Origin: Effrenium voratum
Taxonomy: Eukaryota > Sar > Dinophyceae > Suessiales > Symbiodiniaceae
Assembly: GCA_963377175.1 (NCBI GenBank)
Contig: CAUJNA010000183.1
Location: 62,001 to 126,000, forward strand
Direction of reading: 5' to 3'
Length of the DNA: 64,000 nucleotides
Shown here: positions 11,523-23,100 of the stretch, in pieces
Numbering within the stretch: the first letter of the stretch is position 1
How the letters are laid out: each line of letters opens with the position of its first letter
Notes under the pieces: generated by a model
The model's input: only the letters and a program-made list of their open reading frames with translations
The model's database searches: none
Told to the model about the DNA's origin: nothing
Program-made: the position numbers and the translations under genes

Positions 11523-12134
11523 TTATGGCGAATCGACTCCATTCAACTGCGGCAGGATGTTGGTTGCAACTGCATTGTGCTGGATTGCAAATGGCCACAT
11601 CGACAGTGGGAACCCTGACTGAACAAGATTCGCACGTGCTCCCTCCAACAGATGTCTGATTTCCCTTTCCACGAAGGATTTGGAAGAGTCAACATATTCA
11701 ATGGAGGTCTGATGACGGTACCCCAGCTGTTCTATTGCGGCTTTCAATTCCCGGGAGGTATCGGTGTAGAGAACCTCAACCTCATCCCTACCGGAAATGA
11801 AATGCTGGATCCCTGCAACGGATTGCTCCGTGCTTTTGCTGGTCGACGGATAAACGTACCTGAACTTCGTACGCACGTCCTTGATCACAAGAGCACACCA
11901 TTCACCTTTGATACCTTGCTCGATGTTGGCCTTGAGAATCACATGATCAGCAATGATGCGATCTCCAAACGCTTTTGTCTCGAGCCTTCCCTGCCCGCCT
12001 TTCGATCTTGCATATGGGGCAAGCATCTTGGCACGTTGGCAAGTGCGGCAAAAGGGATTCTTCGGATAGTGTGCAAACAGGTGCTCTTTGGTACTTGCTT
12101 CGGCAACCAGATCTTGCTCTTTGCGGGATCTCAC
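11523..12134 (-). pseudogene. Copia B: integrase
   Basis: A 203-residue frame with the zinc knuckle HLFAHYPKNPFCRTCQRAKM (about residues 17-37), then an rve-type core: Asp in FGDRIIADHV, Asp in VEVLYTDTSRELK, Glu in SFVEREIRHLLEGAR. The DDE triad is complete. It stops at LPQLNGVDSP just before YLRFHKTFDEAEIPFGAKVLFWNN, which continues the polyprotein, so an in-frame stop separates it from the next block. Enzyme role from family: integration of element cDNA. Confidence 0.8.
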
Positions 12135-12901
12135 AAACCGCTCAACTTCATCGTCGGGATCATCACCTTCGTCGATGCCTTCGTCAACGATGGCTCAGCT
12201 TCACAGCTAGAATCCATGTATGGCACATGACCGTCAACCTTTAGCTGGATCAGAGCACCATCAGGGCGAACCATGGTTGGCGCCTTCCCGGACTCCCAGT
12301 TGAGGATGTAAGGCTGAGCTGGCTCACACAATGCATCGACATTGATGTCGGCGATTTCGGAAGCAGTGATGTTTCCGTTTGCAGTCACAAGGCGAATAGG
12401 CTGAGGAGCCTGTTTTTGGATTGCCTTGGACGCATTCCTCAGTGCAGCTTTGCTGATGAGGTCCTGCTCACTACCGGAATCAATGAGCCACACGTCCTTT
12501 CCCTTGGGTGCAGGGGTGGCTGCCCTTGGCGCTTCGACATCCTTGCGAACATCGTGAGGCGGCATGGCAATTCTCAGGCACTCCTCACACGATAGGCTTG
12601 AGATGGAATTGGATTCCACATCACACATGAAACCACAAGCGGGCTGTTTGATTACGGCATTCAACTGGTTCGCGGCCTTGCGTGCTGCCTTGTTCGTCCC
12701 TTTGGACGGCCTGGGGCAGTCCTTTGCACTTGGAAACATCCTATTGTACTGCCGTTCCTCATACTCAAGCTTGAAACCATCGCCTTCGACGGGGTTCTCG
12801 TGCACGTGAGCATTAGTGTCAAATGACACTCCGATCGGATTGATCGGCTTTGCGAACATGGCGTACCTGGTGCAGACTGCAGCGGCTTTGGCCTTGGGCA
12901 T
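12131..12901 (-). pseudogene. Copia B: aspartic protease region
   Basis: A 256-residue frame. The protease active site is VWLIDSGSEQDLISK (DSG rather than DTG) at about residues 136-150, followed by the conserved RLVTANG strand. The upstream 130 residues carry Cys-containing spacer sequence (CGFMCDVE, LSCEECL). It overlaps the next integrase frame by four bases, and the two fit as one polyprotein only with a frame change. Confidence 0.7.
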
Positions 12902-13151
12902 AGGCTTAGGTGAGTTAGCACGCTTCTTAGCCGCAGGATTGGCATTGGCCTCGTTGCTCGATGCCGCGGCGGCTGATTTCCCGCCGTGGAGGCATGGCTA
13001 AACTTGCATGTGTCACCTCTAGTGCACTTCCCTTGGGCAAAGAAAGAGCACGGTGCTTTCTTTCCCTTATTGCCTTTGGGGGAACTCGGCCTGCCACGGG
13101 TCGCGGAGCGTCCTCGCGGCTCCTTGCGGTGCGCGTAAGGGCAGTTTGCCC
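12902..13151 (-). pseudogene. Copia B: gag zinc-finger region, distal half
   Basis: Downstream of the insertion the minus strand encodes NCPYAHRKEP, then basic residues, then an intact CCCH finger CSFFAQGKCTRGDTCKFSH (C-x7-C-x5-C-x3-H). NCPYAH supplies the third Cys and the His of an additional finger whose first two Cys (CFDFQKGSC) lie on the far side of the insertion at about 18,105-18,120. Joining at the 8-bp duplication keeps frame and gives C-x7-C-x5-C-x3-H. The open frame then shifts near 12,980. Confidence 0.75.
13144..13151. repeat. 8-bp target-site duplication, left copy
   Basis: GTTTGCCC, identical to 18,078-18,085. Removing one copy plus the insert restores the gag reading frame and a full CCCH spacing. 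Confidence 0.85.
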
Positions 13152-13369
13152 TACTAATGTCAACGACGTCTCTTGGAGATGGGCCGGTTTTCAAATTTGC
13201 CATATGCGCCTAATTTTGCCTAAGCTCGTCAGACTAGCGCAAACTCCTTCTGAAGTGACAGGAACCTGCAAAATGAAGGGCGGGTTTGGGGTTCATTGCG
13301 TTTGTCATCTGAAACGCAACGAAGCGAGCACGTTGCTGCGCAAAAACCAACTGCGCGGTCACGCGGACA

Positions 13370-15245
13370 CAGGAACATCACATCGCGTTCCATCACATCA
13401 CCTCACATCACATCACACGACATCACATGGCGCCACATCACACCACATCACAGCACAACACATCACATCGCGTTGCATCACATCACATCACAGCTCATAC
13501 CACCCATCACACGGCGCCACATCACATCATATCATCACAGAACCCCAGGCAAAGTGAGAGCTGAAAAGAGACTTGAAGACTGGGCCCCGTCAAACCCTGT
13601 TCATTTGCAAGGCTACGGGTTTTTTAATGTCAGGAAGCTGTTTCTGCCTGTTGGTGTGAGGGCGGCAAGATACAAACTGGGATAGCTCAGGCAATTCAAT
13701 AAAATGACCTCGTGGAGCTTTTGACTAGCTTGGATGCTGGCCAAAAAAGGCACCCGCAAGCAAAAGGACATTCCTTGGTCAATGACCTGTTTGTTGCATA
13801 GCCGGGCTTGGACCAAGAAAACCAAACCTTAGCACATCCAACCCGTCCTGATCAAACCTGATCAACACCATGTCTTGACCAGTTTTGATCAGGCTTGATT
13901 TTGGTTGCATTGGGGTAGGGACCAAGCAAAACCAAATCTGACCAATTCTGATCAAACCTGATCAAAACAGACCAACACCGTGTTTTTGGTCATGTTGTTT
14001 TTTTCAGTTTTAGTTTGGTTGGCGTGGGGCTAGCTAGACGGCAAACAGGTCATTGTACCAAGGGGTTTGCTGCTGCTGGCCCGTGTTCTAGAGATGGCAC
14101 AACTCATGAGTTTTTCGTGTAGACAGGGTCTAGTTTTGAGTTTGCTTGGGCAATTTTCATGCACAGGGCCAGGGCTTTAGATTTTTATCGTGGCTCCCCT
14201 TCCCAGGAGCTACAAACATAGCGATGGGATGTGTTGTTCTGTGATTTGATGTAGTGTGGTGTGAGGTGCTGTAAGGTGCTGTGATGTGGCGGTGTGCGAT
14301 GTGACGTGCTGTGATGCGGTGTGATGCGATGCAATGCGATGTGGTGTGACGTGTTGTTGCGCTGTGCTCTAATGCGATGTTGTGCGTTTTTACTGTGATG
14401 TGCCGGAGTGCAGCGTGATATGCTATGTTGCGATGTTATGTGGTGTGATTTGCTGCGATGTGATTTGCTGTGATGCGTTGTGATGTGATCTGGTGTGCGG
14501 TCTGATGTGATGGGCTGTGATGTAGTTTGGTTTGCGGTGTTAATTATGTGATGTTATTTGACGTGAGGTGATGTCATGTGAAGTTGCGTATTGTGATGTG
14601 GTGTGATGGCGATGTGACTTGTCTTGTTGTGTTTCGATGTGCCGTGATGTGATGTGATGCGATGCGACGTGTGGTGCTGTGATGTGGTATGACTTGATGC
14701 GGTGTGTTAATTCTAATGCGATGTGATGTCGTGAGGTTTGAAGTGATGTGGTGCGGCGTGGTGAAGCTTCCAAAAAGCATTGGAGCAGAAGCACTCAGCC
14801 CTCGAGCTTGCATTTGCAAGAAAATCAATTCAGAGTTTGTAGAGCTTCTTTTGGTTGCAGTAATGCTTTTGTCATTGATGGTGCTTGGCGCAAGCGCAGT
14901 TTTTTGTTGTTGAGTGTGATGCTTGATTTTGCTGTTAAAGGAGGACCCTAAGTGATCAATATATACCATGGTAAAAGCGCCTCTCAATAATAATAAAACG
15001 CTATTCAGTAAAGCAAGTGATGCAGAGTCTGGTTTCTTTTTGGAAAACCATTTCGAAAACACCCCATCGACGTAAATAGAACAGGCTAGAACTTTGTCGG
15101 TCGCAATCAACAAGCTGCCTTGGGAAACTGCAAACTTGGAACATCAAAGTTAGTAGAAAGCAGACAGCCAGATTCTATAGAAAACGCATGGACAACTAGC
15201 AATTTTATCAGTAGACACTTCGAGTCTTGAACTTCCAGTTTCCAA
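13370..15245 (+). repeat. Left inverted arm of the foldback element
   Basis: Contains CATCACA-type repeats (13,370-13,545), a unique stretch with repeated CTGATCAAAACTGGTC-like words (13,690-14,215), GTGATGTG-type repeats (14,220-14,760) and an AT-richer inner segment ending near CCAGTTTCC at 15,244. Each block has its reverse complement in the same mirrored order in the right arm. Confidence 0.85.
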
Positions 15246-15299
15246 TCGACAAATCAATCCAAGCCATGTTTATTTAGAAGACACACAAAAAAAAAGGGC

Positions 15300-15892
15300 G
15301 TTGTCCGGTCCTTGCACCATGTCGGCAGGACAGTTCGTCAATAGTTCGTCAATAGTTTGTCAATGGTCAACCCCTGATTAGTTCGTCAATACGCCGGCAA
15401 AGTTCGCGCAATTTTGAGGACACTACTTCGTCAATGGTTCCTCCCCAAAACGGCACGAACTTTGCGGGCGTATTGACGAACCAATGAGGGGTTGACCATT
15501 GACGAACTATTGACGAAACTATTGACGACTTGGAACAAACGTCCCGCCCGAACATAGTTCGTCAATAGTTCGTCCATATTTTTGCTATGGTCAACCCCTG
15601 GTTCGTCAATAGTTCGTCAATACGCAGGCAAAGTTCGTACAATATTGACGAACTTTTTGCCCATTGACGACCATTGACGAACTATTGACAAACTATTGAC
15701 AAGTTGGAGAAAACGTCCCGCCCAGACATAGTTTGTCAATAGTTCGTGCGTATTTTCTCTATCGTCAACCCCTGGTTCGTCAATAGTTCGTCAATTTGCA
15801 GGCAACGTTCGTTCAATATTGACGAACTTCTTGCCCATTGACGAACTATTGATGAACTGTCCTGCCGATATATGATGCAAGGACCGGACAAC
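15300..15892. repeat. Nested central palindrome with TTCGTCAATAG repeats
   Basis: Own terminal inverted repeats: left GTTGTCCGGTCCTTGCA (15,300) and right TGCAAGGACCGGACAAC (to 15,892). The interior is about three degenerate units of roughly 150-220 bases, each rich in TTCGTCAAT and its complement ATTGACGAA and ending in a CGTCCCGCCC block. It looks like a separate small foldback element that inserted at the axis of the larger one, or that nucleated it. Confidence 0.8.
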
Positions 15893-16026
15893 GCGCCAAA
15901 ACAAGCATACTTCGGCAATAGTTCCATGAGCATCGGCTATTGATTCTAAGCACAATCAAGTGCCATTTTGTGTATTTGTGCTTTAACCAAAACGTGGTTT
16001 GGGCTGTTTTAATTGGTTTGTCCGTT

Positions 16027-17850
16027 GGAAACTGGAAGTTCAAGACTCGAAGTTTCTACAGATACGATTGCTAGTTGTCCATGTGCTTTCTATTGAATCT
16101 GGCTGTTTGCTTTCTACTAACTTTGATGTTCCAAGCTGCAGTTTCCCAAGGCAGCTTGTTGATTGCAACCGACAAATTTCTAGCCTGTTCTATTTACATC
16201 GATGGGGTGTTTTCGAAATGGTTTTCCAAAAAGAAACCAGACTCTGCATCACTTGCTTTACTGAATAGCGTTTTATTATTATTGAGAGGCGCTTTTACCA
16301 TGGTATACATTGATCACTTAGGGTCCTCCTTTAACAGCAAAATCAAGCATCACGCTCAACAACAAAAAACTGCGCTTGCGCCAAGCACCATCAATTACAA
16401 AAGCATTACTGCAACCAAAAGAAGCTCTACAAACTCTGAATTGATTTTCTTGTAAATGCAAGCTGAAGGGCCGAGTGCTTCTGCTCCAATGCTTTTTGAA
16501 AGGTTCACCACGCCGCACCACATCACTTCAAGCCTCACGACATCACATTGCATCGTGATTAACACACCAAATCAAGTCATACCACATCACAGCGCCACAC
16601 ATGGCATCACAACACAACACAACATGACATCACCTCGAAACACTTCACAAAACAAATCGCATCCCATCACGACACATCACACTACATCACATCACGTGAC
16701 TTCACATCACATCACATTGTAGAGTGTGACATCACACCACATCACATCACATCAAGAAACATCACATCGTCAAAATCACAGCATCAAGATGCAACGCGTC
16801 ACAGCAACTCACACCACATTCCATCACATCACAGCAAAGCGCAGCACATCACACCACGCCGCATCACATCACGCCACACCACATTGCATCACATCGCTTC
16901 ACACCACACCAAATTACACCACACATCACGCTACAGCGCACCACGTCGCATCCCACCACATCACATCGCGCCACACCACGCCACATCACACCGCAGCTCA
17001 TCGCGTCACGACGCGGCGCAACAACACATCACATCACGGCGCATCACACCGCATCACATCACACCACCTCGTTTGTACCTGGTTTGGGGAGCCTCCGGCA
17101 GACTCTAATGTATGAACATGCCAAAGCCGGGGCAAACTCAAAACTAGACCCTTCCAGTACAGTGGTACGTTTCTTCTCGCACTTTGTCCGGGAGAAGTTG
17201 CGCCAGTTGCGACCTTTCCTGGAAGTCATCAAGAGCCGTTTTGACTCTGTGAGGGCTGGGCATTGCGTTTTCATCATGCAGGCTGAGTTCACGTCAGTCG
17301 GTGACGTCCAAAGGACAAGCTCACGATCTATTTCAGCTTCAGAACCCCCAAAACCCCTTGGTACAATGACCTGTTTGCTGCCTAGCAATGCCCAAGCCAA
17401 CCAAAATCAAACATGGTGTTGGTCAGATTTGATCAGAATTGGTCAGGTTTGGTTTTGCTTGGTCCCTACCCCAAAGCAACCAAAATCAAGCCTGATCAAA
17501 ACTGGTCAAGACATGGTGTTGATCAGGTTTGATCAGGACGCGTTGGATGTGCTAAGGTTTGGTTTTGCTTGGTCCAAGCCCAGCTATGCAGCAAGCAGGT
17601 TATTGACCAAGGAATGTCCTGTTGCTTGCTGGTGCCTTTTTTGGCCAGCATCCAAGCTAGTCAAAAGCTGCACGAGGACTTTGTATTGAGTTGCCTGAGC
17701 TATCCAGTTTGTATATTGCTGCCCTCCCAATGACATTTAGAAAACTGGTGCCTTGCAAATGAAAAGGGTTTGACCTGTGCTGCGTCGTCGCTTGATGTGG
17801 CGCAACGTGGCATGATGTGGCGCCATGTGATGTGATGTGGCCTGTTTAGC
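16027..17850 (-). repeat. Right inverted arm of the foldback element
   Basis: Reverse-complement counterpart of 13,370-15,245. The best conserved part is 16,027-16,540 against 14,760-15,245, and 17,345-17,740 against 13,650-14,060. A middle part (17,090-17,340) is not matched in the left arm, so the left arm has a deletion or the right arm an insertion there. Confidence 0.85.
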
Positions 17851-18077
17851 GCAAGTGTACAATTATGGACGGTCCAGAAAACAGAGGAGCGCTGACGGGC
17901 GGCAAAAACGAACAATTTTGGGCTTACTACGTTGGATGGCATTGTTTCGGATTATTTGTTTTTTCCCGGGACGATTTGGTTGGATCAAGCTTTTTCACAC
18001 CGATTTCTAGTTAATTCGGCTTGTTGATCCCCAGTCGTAACCGACCCCTGCCCCGAGAGACGTCGTTGACATTGGTA

Positions 18078-18773
18078 GTTTGCCCCCCTCGTGCACGAGC
18101 CCTTCTGGAAATCAAAGCAGTACTTTTCCTCGGTGTCCTTCGGCTTAGGTGCGCTCTTTTTCTTGGGGTCCCTCTTTTCAGGGGCGGCGGCACCAGCCTT
18201 GGGCGTCGGGGCTTTACTAGCATTGACTTTGGACACGCGCTCTCGGTTCTCGCGAAGCCTATCCCTCTCAATTAGATCCCTCACGCAACGCATTAGGAAA
18301 TCGTACGACTTGTTGGGATCATCATCACGGCAACGATCATATGTGTCGATGTCGTACCGCAACAGATGGCAGCTTCTCACTTGGCGAAGCAGGATGTCTT
18401 TCAACACCTTTTCTTCTGGCGGCCTTTTCATGCCGGCGATCACAGAATCCCAAGCGTTTAGGAAACGCTTGAGATCAATGATTCCTTCGCCGTGTCGCGA
18501 GACACGCAACAGGTCCTCCAAGGAGTAGAGGTTTCCGGCTTCTTCACTGGTCTTGAAATATTGGTCAAACATAAGCAAGACCTGCCTTCCTCTCATGGCC
18601 TTTCCCTCCTTGGCGCATTCTTCCTTTGCTGTCAGGATTCGCTGAGCCAGATCACCTTTCGCTGAACGCGTGAGCGCTGCGAGAATCTTCGTGTCTAGAG
18701 TCACGAATTTTCCCGGTTCGCCGAGCTCTTCCAACAGCTTCTTCTTGTCCTCGCGGTCAGACCAAACTTCCAT
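18078..18773 (-). pseudogene. Copia B: gag core and proximal half of CCCH finger
   Basis: A frame with MEVWSDREDKKKLLEELGEPGKF, then a helical gag core (about residues 30-180, including AKGDLAQRILTAKEECAKEGKAMRGRQVLLMFDQYF), a basic Lys/Pro/Ala linker and CFDFQKGSCTRG, the first half of a CCCH finger. At 18,078 the frame runs into the foldback transposon and ends in the meaningless tail at 17,985. Upstream it must be joined to the coiled-coil gag by a one-base frame change near 18,790. Confidence 0.75.
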
Positions 18774-18789
18774 GATCCAAGGCCAAGCC

Positions 18790-20068
18790 TCGTCTGGACG
18801 GTTGCAGCGCGGACATCCTCACGAAGCGATGTCTTCCATTCACGGTACGTTTCAGGAGTTGGCATCTCCTTGAATCGCAACGTCTCGCTTTCGCGGGTTC
18901 TGGGCTTTTCGTCGTCCGTGTGGCCTTTCACTAACTTCATCAACATTTTGGCGAAGGCTTCTTGACCGAGGTTCGGCCCGAGGCCATCACCTTCGTCTTC
19001 ATCACCTTCGCCATCGCCATCATCATCAGGTGGCGGACCGCCAGGGGGCTTGCCACCCTGCTTACGGTCAGTTGGCATTGGCCCCTGAGAGAATTGCAGG
19101 GGCGGGACCGGTGCACTTGTTTTCACCGGGGATCGGCTGCTACCTGATGGCTTTTCAGCTGGCCCCTGCGGATCGCGAGCATCTGCAGGCAGTGCTTCGC
19201 TTTCGGCAGTTGGAATTACGCTGGGGGTATATTCAACCTCATAACCGTCATAGGTAACAAGCGACCTCAACTTTTCCTTTGCATATTGAAATGGATTGGA
19301 CAACGGGTCCAACATTGACCTTTGGGACCGAGCTGATTTCATGTCGTCGGTCATCAACTCTGGTGAGTCCTCTCGGGTATCACCTACCCCTTTGGGCTTC
19401 GATCCATCCTCGCGGAGGTCGTGTTGCTTCTGATACCTCTTCAGCTCATCGAGCTCGTCCTGCAGAAGCCCGTTTTGGTAGGCCATCATATCAATCATCC
19501 TGGCGTTTTTCGCTTCGACACGGGCTGTGTCATCGGCGTGCTTGGCGGCTTGCTCATGAAGGAGCTGCTGGGCCTCCGCCAGGGTGGATTCGATGGCTTG
19601 CCTAAACTCAGTTGTTTTGTGCCTCATTTCCACTTCATGCGATGCTTGGGCGTTTTCCTCACACACTTGGCTTATCCTAGCTTCAGCGAAGTTCACTTCT
19701 TGGATGAACTCATCGCTCACTCGCTGTTCGTATTCACGAATTCTATGCGACTGGGCTTGCGCACACTCAGCGTAGTGTGCATGCAGCTGATTCTGTGCGA
19801 CACGGAGCTCCTCACGGTTTTCCGCTTGCAAATGCGTGACAGCTGCTTGATGCAGGGCTTCGGCTTCAGACCTAATGGCTGCATCGTTCCCAAAAGCAAA
19901 GATTGCGGTATTGTGCAGTTGAAGGGAATTCATCAGGGTGCGGTTATACTGCGCATTGGCGCTTGGCGCGAACATTCGCGCACCGCCGCCGGTGGCGTTG
20001 TCGGAGCTAGCTCCGACAGCGTCCACAGGCATGTTGGATCCATCAACTGGCACAAGGGAACCGTCCAT
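18790..20068 (-). pseudogene. Copia B: gag N-terminus with coiled coil
   Basis: The ATG at 20,068 lies just inside the candidate primer-binding site. Residues about 55-230 are a long coiled coil (for example AENREELRVAQNQLHAHYAE). Then comes a Pro/Asp-rich linker and PETYREWKTSLREDVRAATVQ, the start of the gag core, after which the frame is lost. The equivalent region of element A (4,602-6,044) has the same architecture. Role by family: structural Gag of a virus-like particle. Confidence 0.7.
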
Positions 20069-20084
20069 TGCTTAGAGCTAGGGG

Positions 20085-20100
20085 CCTACGGCTGATAACC
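20085..20100 (-). other. Candidate primer-binding site of element B
   Basis: Identical 16 bases to 7,827-7,842, placed between the presumed 5' LTR and the gag ATG. Identity between two otherwise diverged elements suggests functional constraint. Confidence 0.45.
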
Positions 20101-20102
20101 TA

Positions 20103-23100
20103 TAGATTCAAGGGTTACCGGTTTGGGGCCCAAAAGGAAACAACAAACCGTCCAAGTGCGCTGCTCGCACATTTTCACGCTTGAACAGCCACACTGCGGA
20201 TGCAACGGATGTAAAACCCCGTAATGACCGATCTAATTCTTCAGGAAACTGAAGGAAACCGTTCTCCTTCCTGCCCTTGAGGTATCCTTTGCTGGGTGCC
20301 AAATAGGGTCTGGAGAGAATTAAGAAACATCCTTTCAAATGCCCAAAAGGCGATGATCAAACATCGGTCTTCAGGGTTCCATTTGTTGACTGCCTCAAGA
20401 CAGACTTAAACTTAGGGGTTTCCCTTTAGAGACATCAACCACCCCTGGGTTTAAGTTTGCTTCGGACACTCAAAAACAACCCTGCTTGTCTTCCTCCGGC
20501 TTCATCTTGACTGGCTTCCGCCGAGCCTTTCCCCTTGTAGCTGCAGCCGGCGAACGAGCCTCAATGAATTGCCCAAGATTCTAGGTGCCAAATAGGGGGC
20601 CTGGAAAACATGGAAATCCGCCGTTGTCCTAAGGGCGAGGCGCACGGGAAGGGTGGTGACATCATTATCTACATCATCATCTCATGATCATTCTCTGATG
20701 ATCCTCATCTCCTGTACTCATTAGAAGTTCGGATTCCTATCTATTGTGACATAACGAACAACAGCTTCGGAGCAGTACCAAGCAATTCAATAAATTGTGC
20801 TATTGATTGGATTAACCTTTGGATGTTCGTTACTCTGCCCGAGTGCCTCCAGCAGCGTCGGAGCACGAGCCTGCACCGCGAACCAAGCTCCCGCGCAATG
20901 AAACAAATAGCAATGCAGATTCATTTTGACCAGCGTCAACCCAACCCATGACATTCAGCTTATCAGAAGTAAAGCTTGCAGCAATGCTTTCTTAGCATTG
21001 AAGCGGTCAAATGAAAAAGTACAAGCCAATACAAGAACAACAGCAATGTGCATCAGAAGGTACAACGATAATAATAATAGATGGCGAGTGTGCTATTGTC
21101 TCACAATCACAAGTCAAGAGTGTCAACATACAAGCGTTGTATCATGCATGCTACACTGTAACATGGCAGCAGGACAACATTGTTGCGAACGACAAAACTT
21201 GGACTTGGGTCTTTGATAAAGATTTCCAAAGAGCTGCCAGAACTCCCTCTATGAACTCTGCATGACAATCCTTGAGAACAAGTAAACACGTCGTTTGCCT
21301 CACGGCAAGGACCATTGCAGCTCGGCCTGAATGCCGCCCACCATGCTGGTCTCGATGCTCTGCTCCCTCCTCTTGGAGGTCTGATCATACATCTCCTGGA
21401 TCCGGAAGATTCCAAAGCATTTGCGTCCAACTCTAAGGAAAGTCACCTTGATCTCCTCCTGACAAAAGGCCTGCTTCACCAATTGTTTTTGTTTGAGGCA
21501 TCGGCCTCATAGTCCCAGGAAGGCCATTGCACAGCACGGGGGGTCGCAATGAGATGGGATAAGTGTCCACTCATTTGGTGGCTTGTTCTTTGGGAGGTCA
21601 TCCTCGGCCGATCATTTCCTTTCAGATTCCGAGCAAATTATTGTTTGGACATCATAAAAACAGTTGCTTGTTTCAATCCCTAGGAGGAACACCTAGAACT
21701 CTCTCCATAGATTGGATTGAAGGGACACCGTTGCTGGCATTTTCGATTCCATGGTCAGTGTCTTTGTTCGACGTTCGAAACCAAGCAAGACATGCTCCAA
21801 ACATGCCCAAGTGTCGTCAAAGAAACCGAACAACTTGGGAAATCGAGTGATGTATGCTTGGACTTTGAAAAGAGGGAGGTATCCAAACTTTGGACCCTTG
21901 ACCCCAATTCCCAAGCGCTCTTGCTGCCTGCCTGGAGCAATTGCTCGAAAGTGTATTCTACGTTGTGGGTAGTGACTGCGCTGGCCTGCAAGAACGTTCA
22001 GCACGGTGCGGTATGAAACAGGCCGCAAACCGAGACTTGCACAAGTGTAAAAAACAAACCGAAAAGGGCTCCCCCCACGAGCAACATAGTGCCGTGCCGT
22101 TCCTGACCTGCTCCCGCTGCCTTGTGCCACTTGGCCCGCCCAAACCCTGGCCTCTGCAAAGAACAGGCCATGCAGTTTTGCAAACTCCTGCGCAGCGTCG
22201 AAGTAGACCTGCGCACAGAACCCAGCAAACCCTGCAAATCCTCGGGGCCATCTGTGCAACCAAAATGGGGTCTGGAGCCAAGGCATGACAATGCGTCGAA
22301 ACAAGAAACTTCTCCAACTGGTTGGTGTTCCCACATGTTTCAACAGATCCCTTGCTTGGACTGACAGCGATGTGTGTTCTCCCCGACCCACAAGCAAAGA
22401 GTCGCCATGCCGGTGCCTGTGCCTGCTTCTCTACCAAATCCACCTGCCAGATCCCGCCATGGAAGCGGCTTTGCACGCCGAAGCCACGGTGCGCCGCTTG
22501 AAAGAAAACCCAAAGGCGGAGTCTTTGGTTTGCATGTCATGCTTTGGTCACAGTTTGCGCTCCTGGGAGCCTGACCTTGTTGCCCACCAGCATGATGACC
22601 ATACCATGCGCACCTTGCCGAAGCTCCTGCAAGGAGAAGGATGGCTGCACTGGAGGAGTCTTGGCATAACAAGCAAACACCAGTCAAATCCTCAAAGCAA
22701 TGCTCCTTGCAGAGAGAACAAACGGCTCAACTGACGACTGCCAATATGCAAAGAATCCAAGGCGGTGCAGAAACGGCCAGAGAAGGGGTCTTTCATCAAT
22801 CCACACCTGCATGCTCGAGATGTTCTCATTTTTTCATTGGCTCCCATCTTTCACAAACCCAAGAAGAAAAAGAAGAAAACAAATTATGGCCATGGAAAAG
22901 CAGGTTCTGTCCTCCAAAGCCCTGTCTCATGGTTGGACCTGGACACTTGTTGGAGCCTCACATATGCTCATCTCAGGGGAATGTGCAAAACTGGTTGGAC
23001 CTCCTGGCTTCCTTTGGAAACATTGGTCATAATGGTTGCGCAAACGAACAACTTGAGTCACACGCAGTCGGCCAGCCGCCTCCATCCACTTCATGCAGTT

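Larger units (their letters stand above)
13152..18077. mobile_element. 4.9-kb non-coding foldback DNA transposon
   Basis: Left end TACTAATGTCAACGACGTCT (from 13,152) and right end, read inward from 18,077, TACCAATGTCAACGACGTCT form an imperfect terminal inverted repeat of about 37 bp. GTTTGCCC is duplicated on both sides (13,144-13,151 and 18,078-18,085). Inside are two long, diverged inverted arms (about 13,370-15,245 and 16,027-17,850) and a second, nested palindrome (15,300-15,892). No plausible protein is encoded; His/Ser/Thr-rich frames are translations of CATCACA repeats. An 8-bp duplication suits hAT-like (or Mutator-like, 8-11 bp) insertion, but no transposase is present to decide. 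Confidence 0.85.
9921..20100 (-). mobile_element. Ty1/copia-type retrotransposon B, interrupted and truncated
   Basis: Minus-strand order: candidate primer-binding site (20,100-20,085), gag ATG (20,068), coiled-coil gag, gag core, CCCH finger (split by a 4.9-kb insertion), second CCCH finger, aspartic protease, integrase, post-integrase region and the beginning of the RT domain, where recognisable homology stops near 10,390. Frame changes occur near 18,790, 12,980 and 12,140, and a stop near 11,521. It is therefore a dead copy truncated inside RT. A short duplicated sequence beginning GGTGCCAAATAGGG at about 20,298 and 20,585 lies in the putative LTR side. Confidence 0.8.

Noticed and set aside
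13296..13560. His/Ser/Thr-rich ORFs in the 13.3-14.8 kb and 16.4-17.1 kb regions
   Set aside because: They are translations of degenerate CATCACA/TGTGATG repeats; every frame looks alike and the arms are mirror copies.
15330..15870. TTCGTCAATAG repeats as a CRISPR array
   Set aside because: Repeats are irregular, in both orientations and without uniform spacers; they belong to a palindromic element in eukaryotic DNA.
21693..22397. 234-codon ORF on the minus strand
   Set aside because: No domain, overlapping ORFs of similar quality on both strands, and Cys/Trp-heavy composition typical of chance frames.
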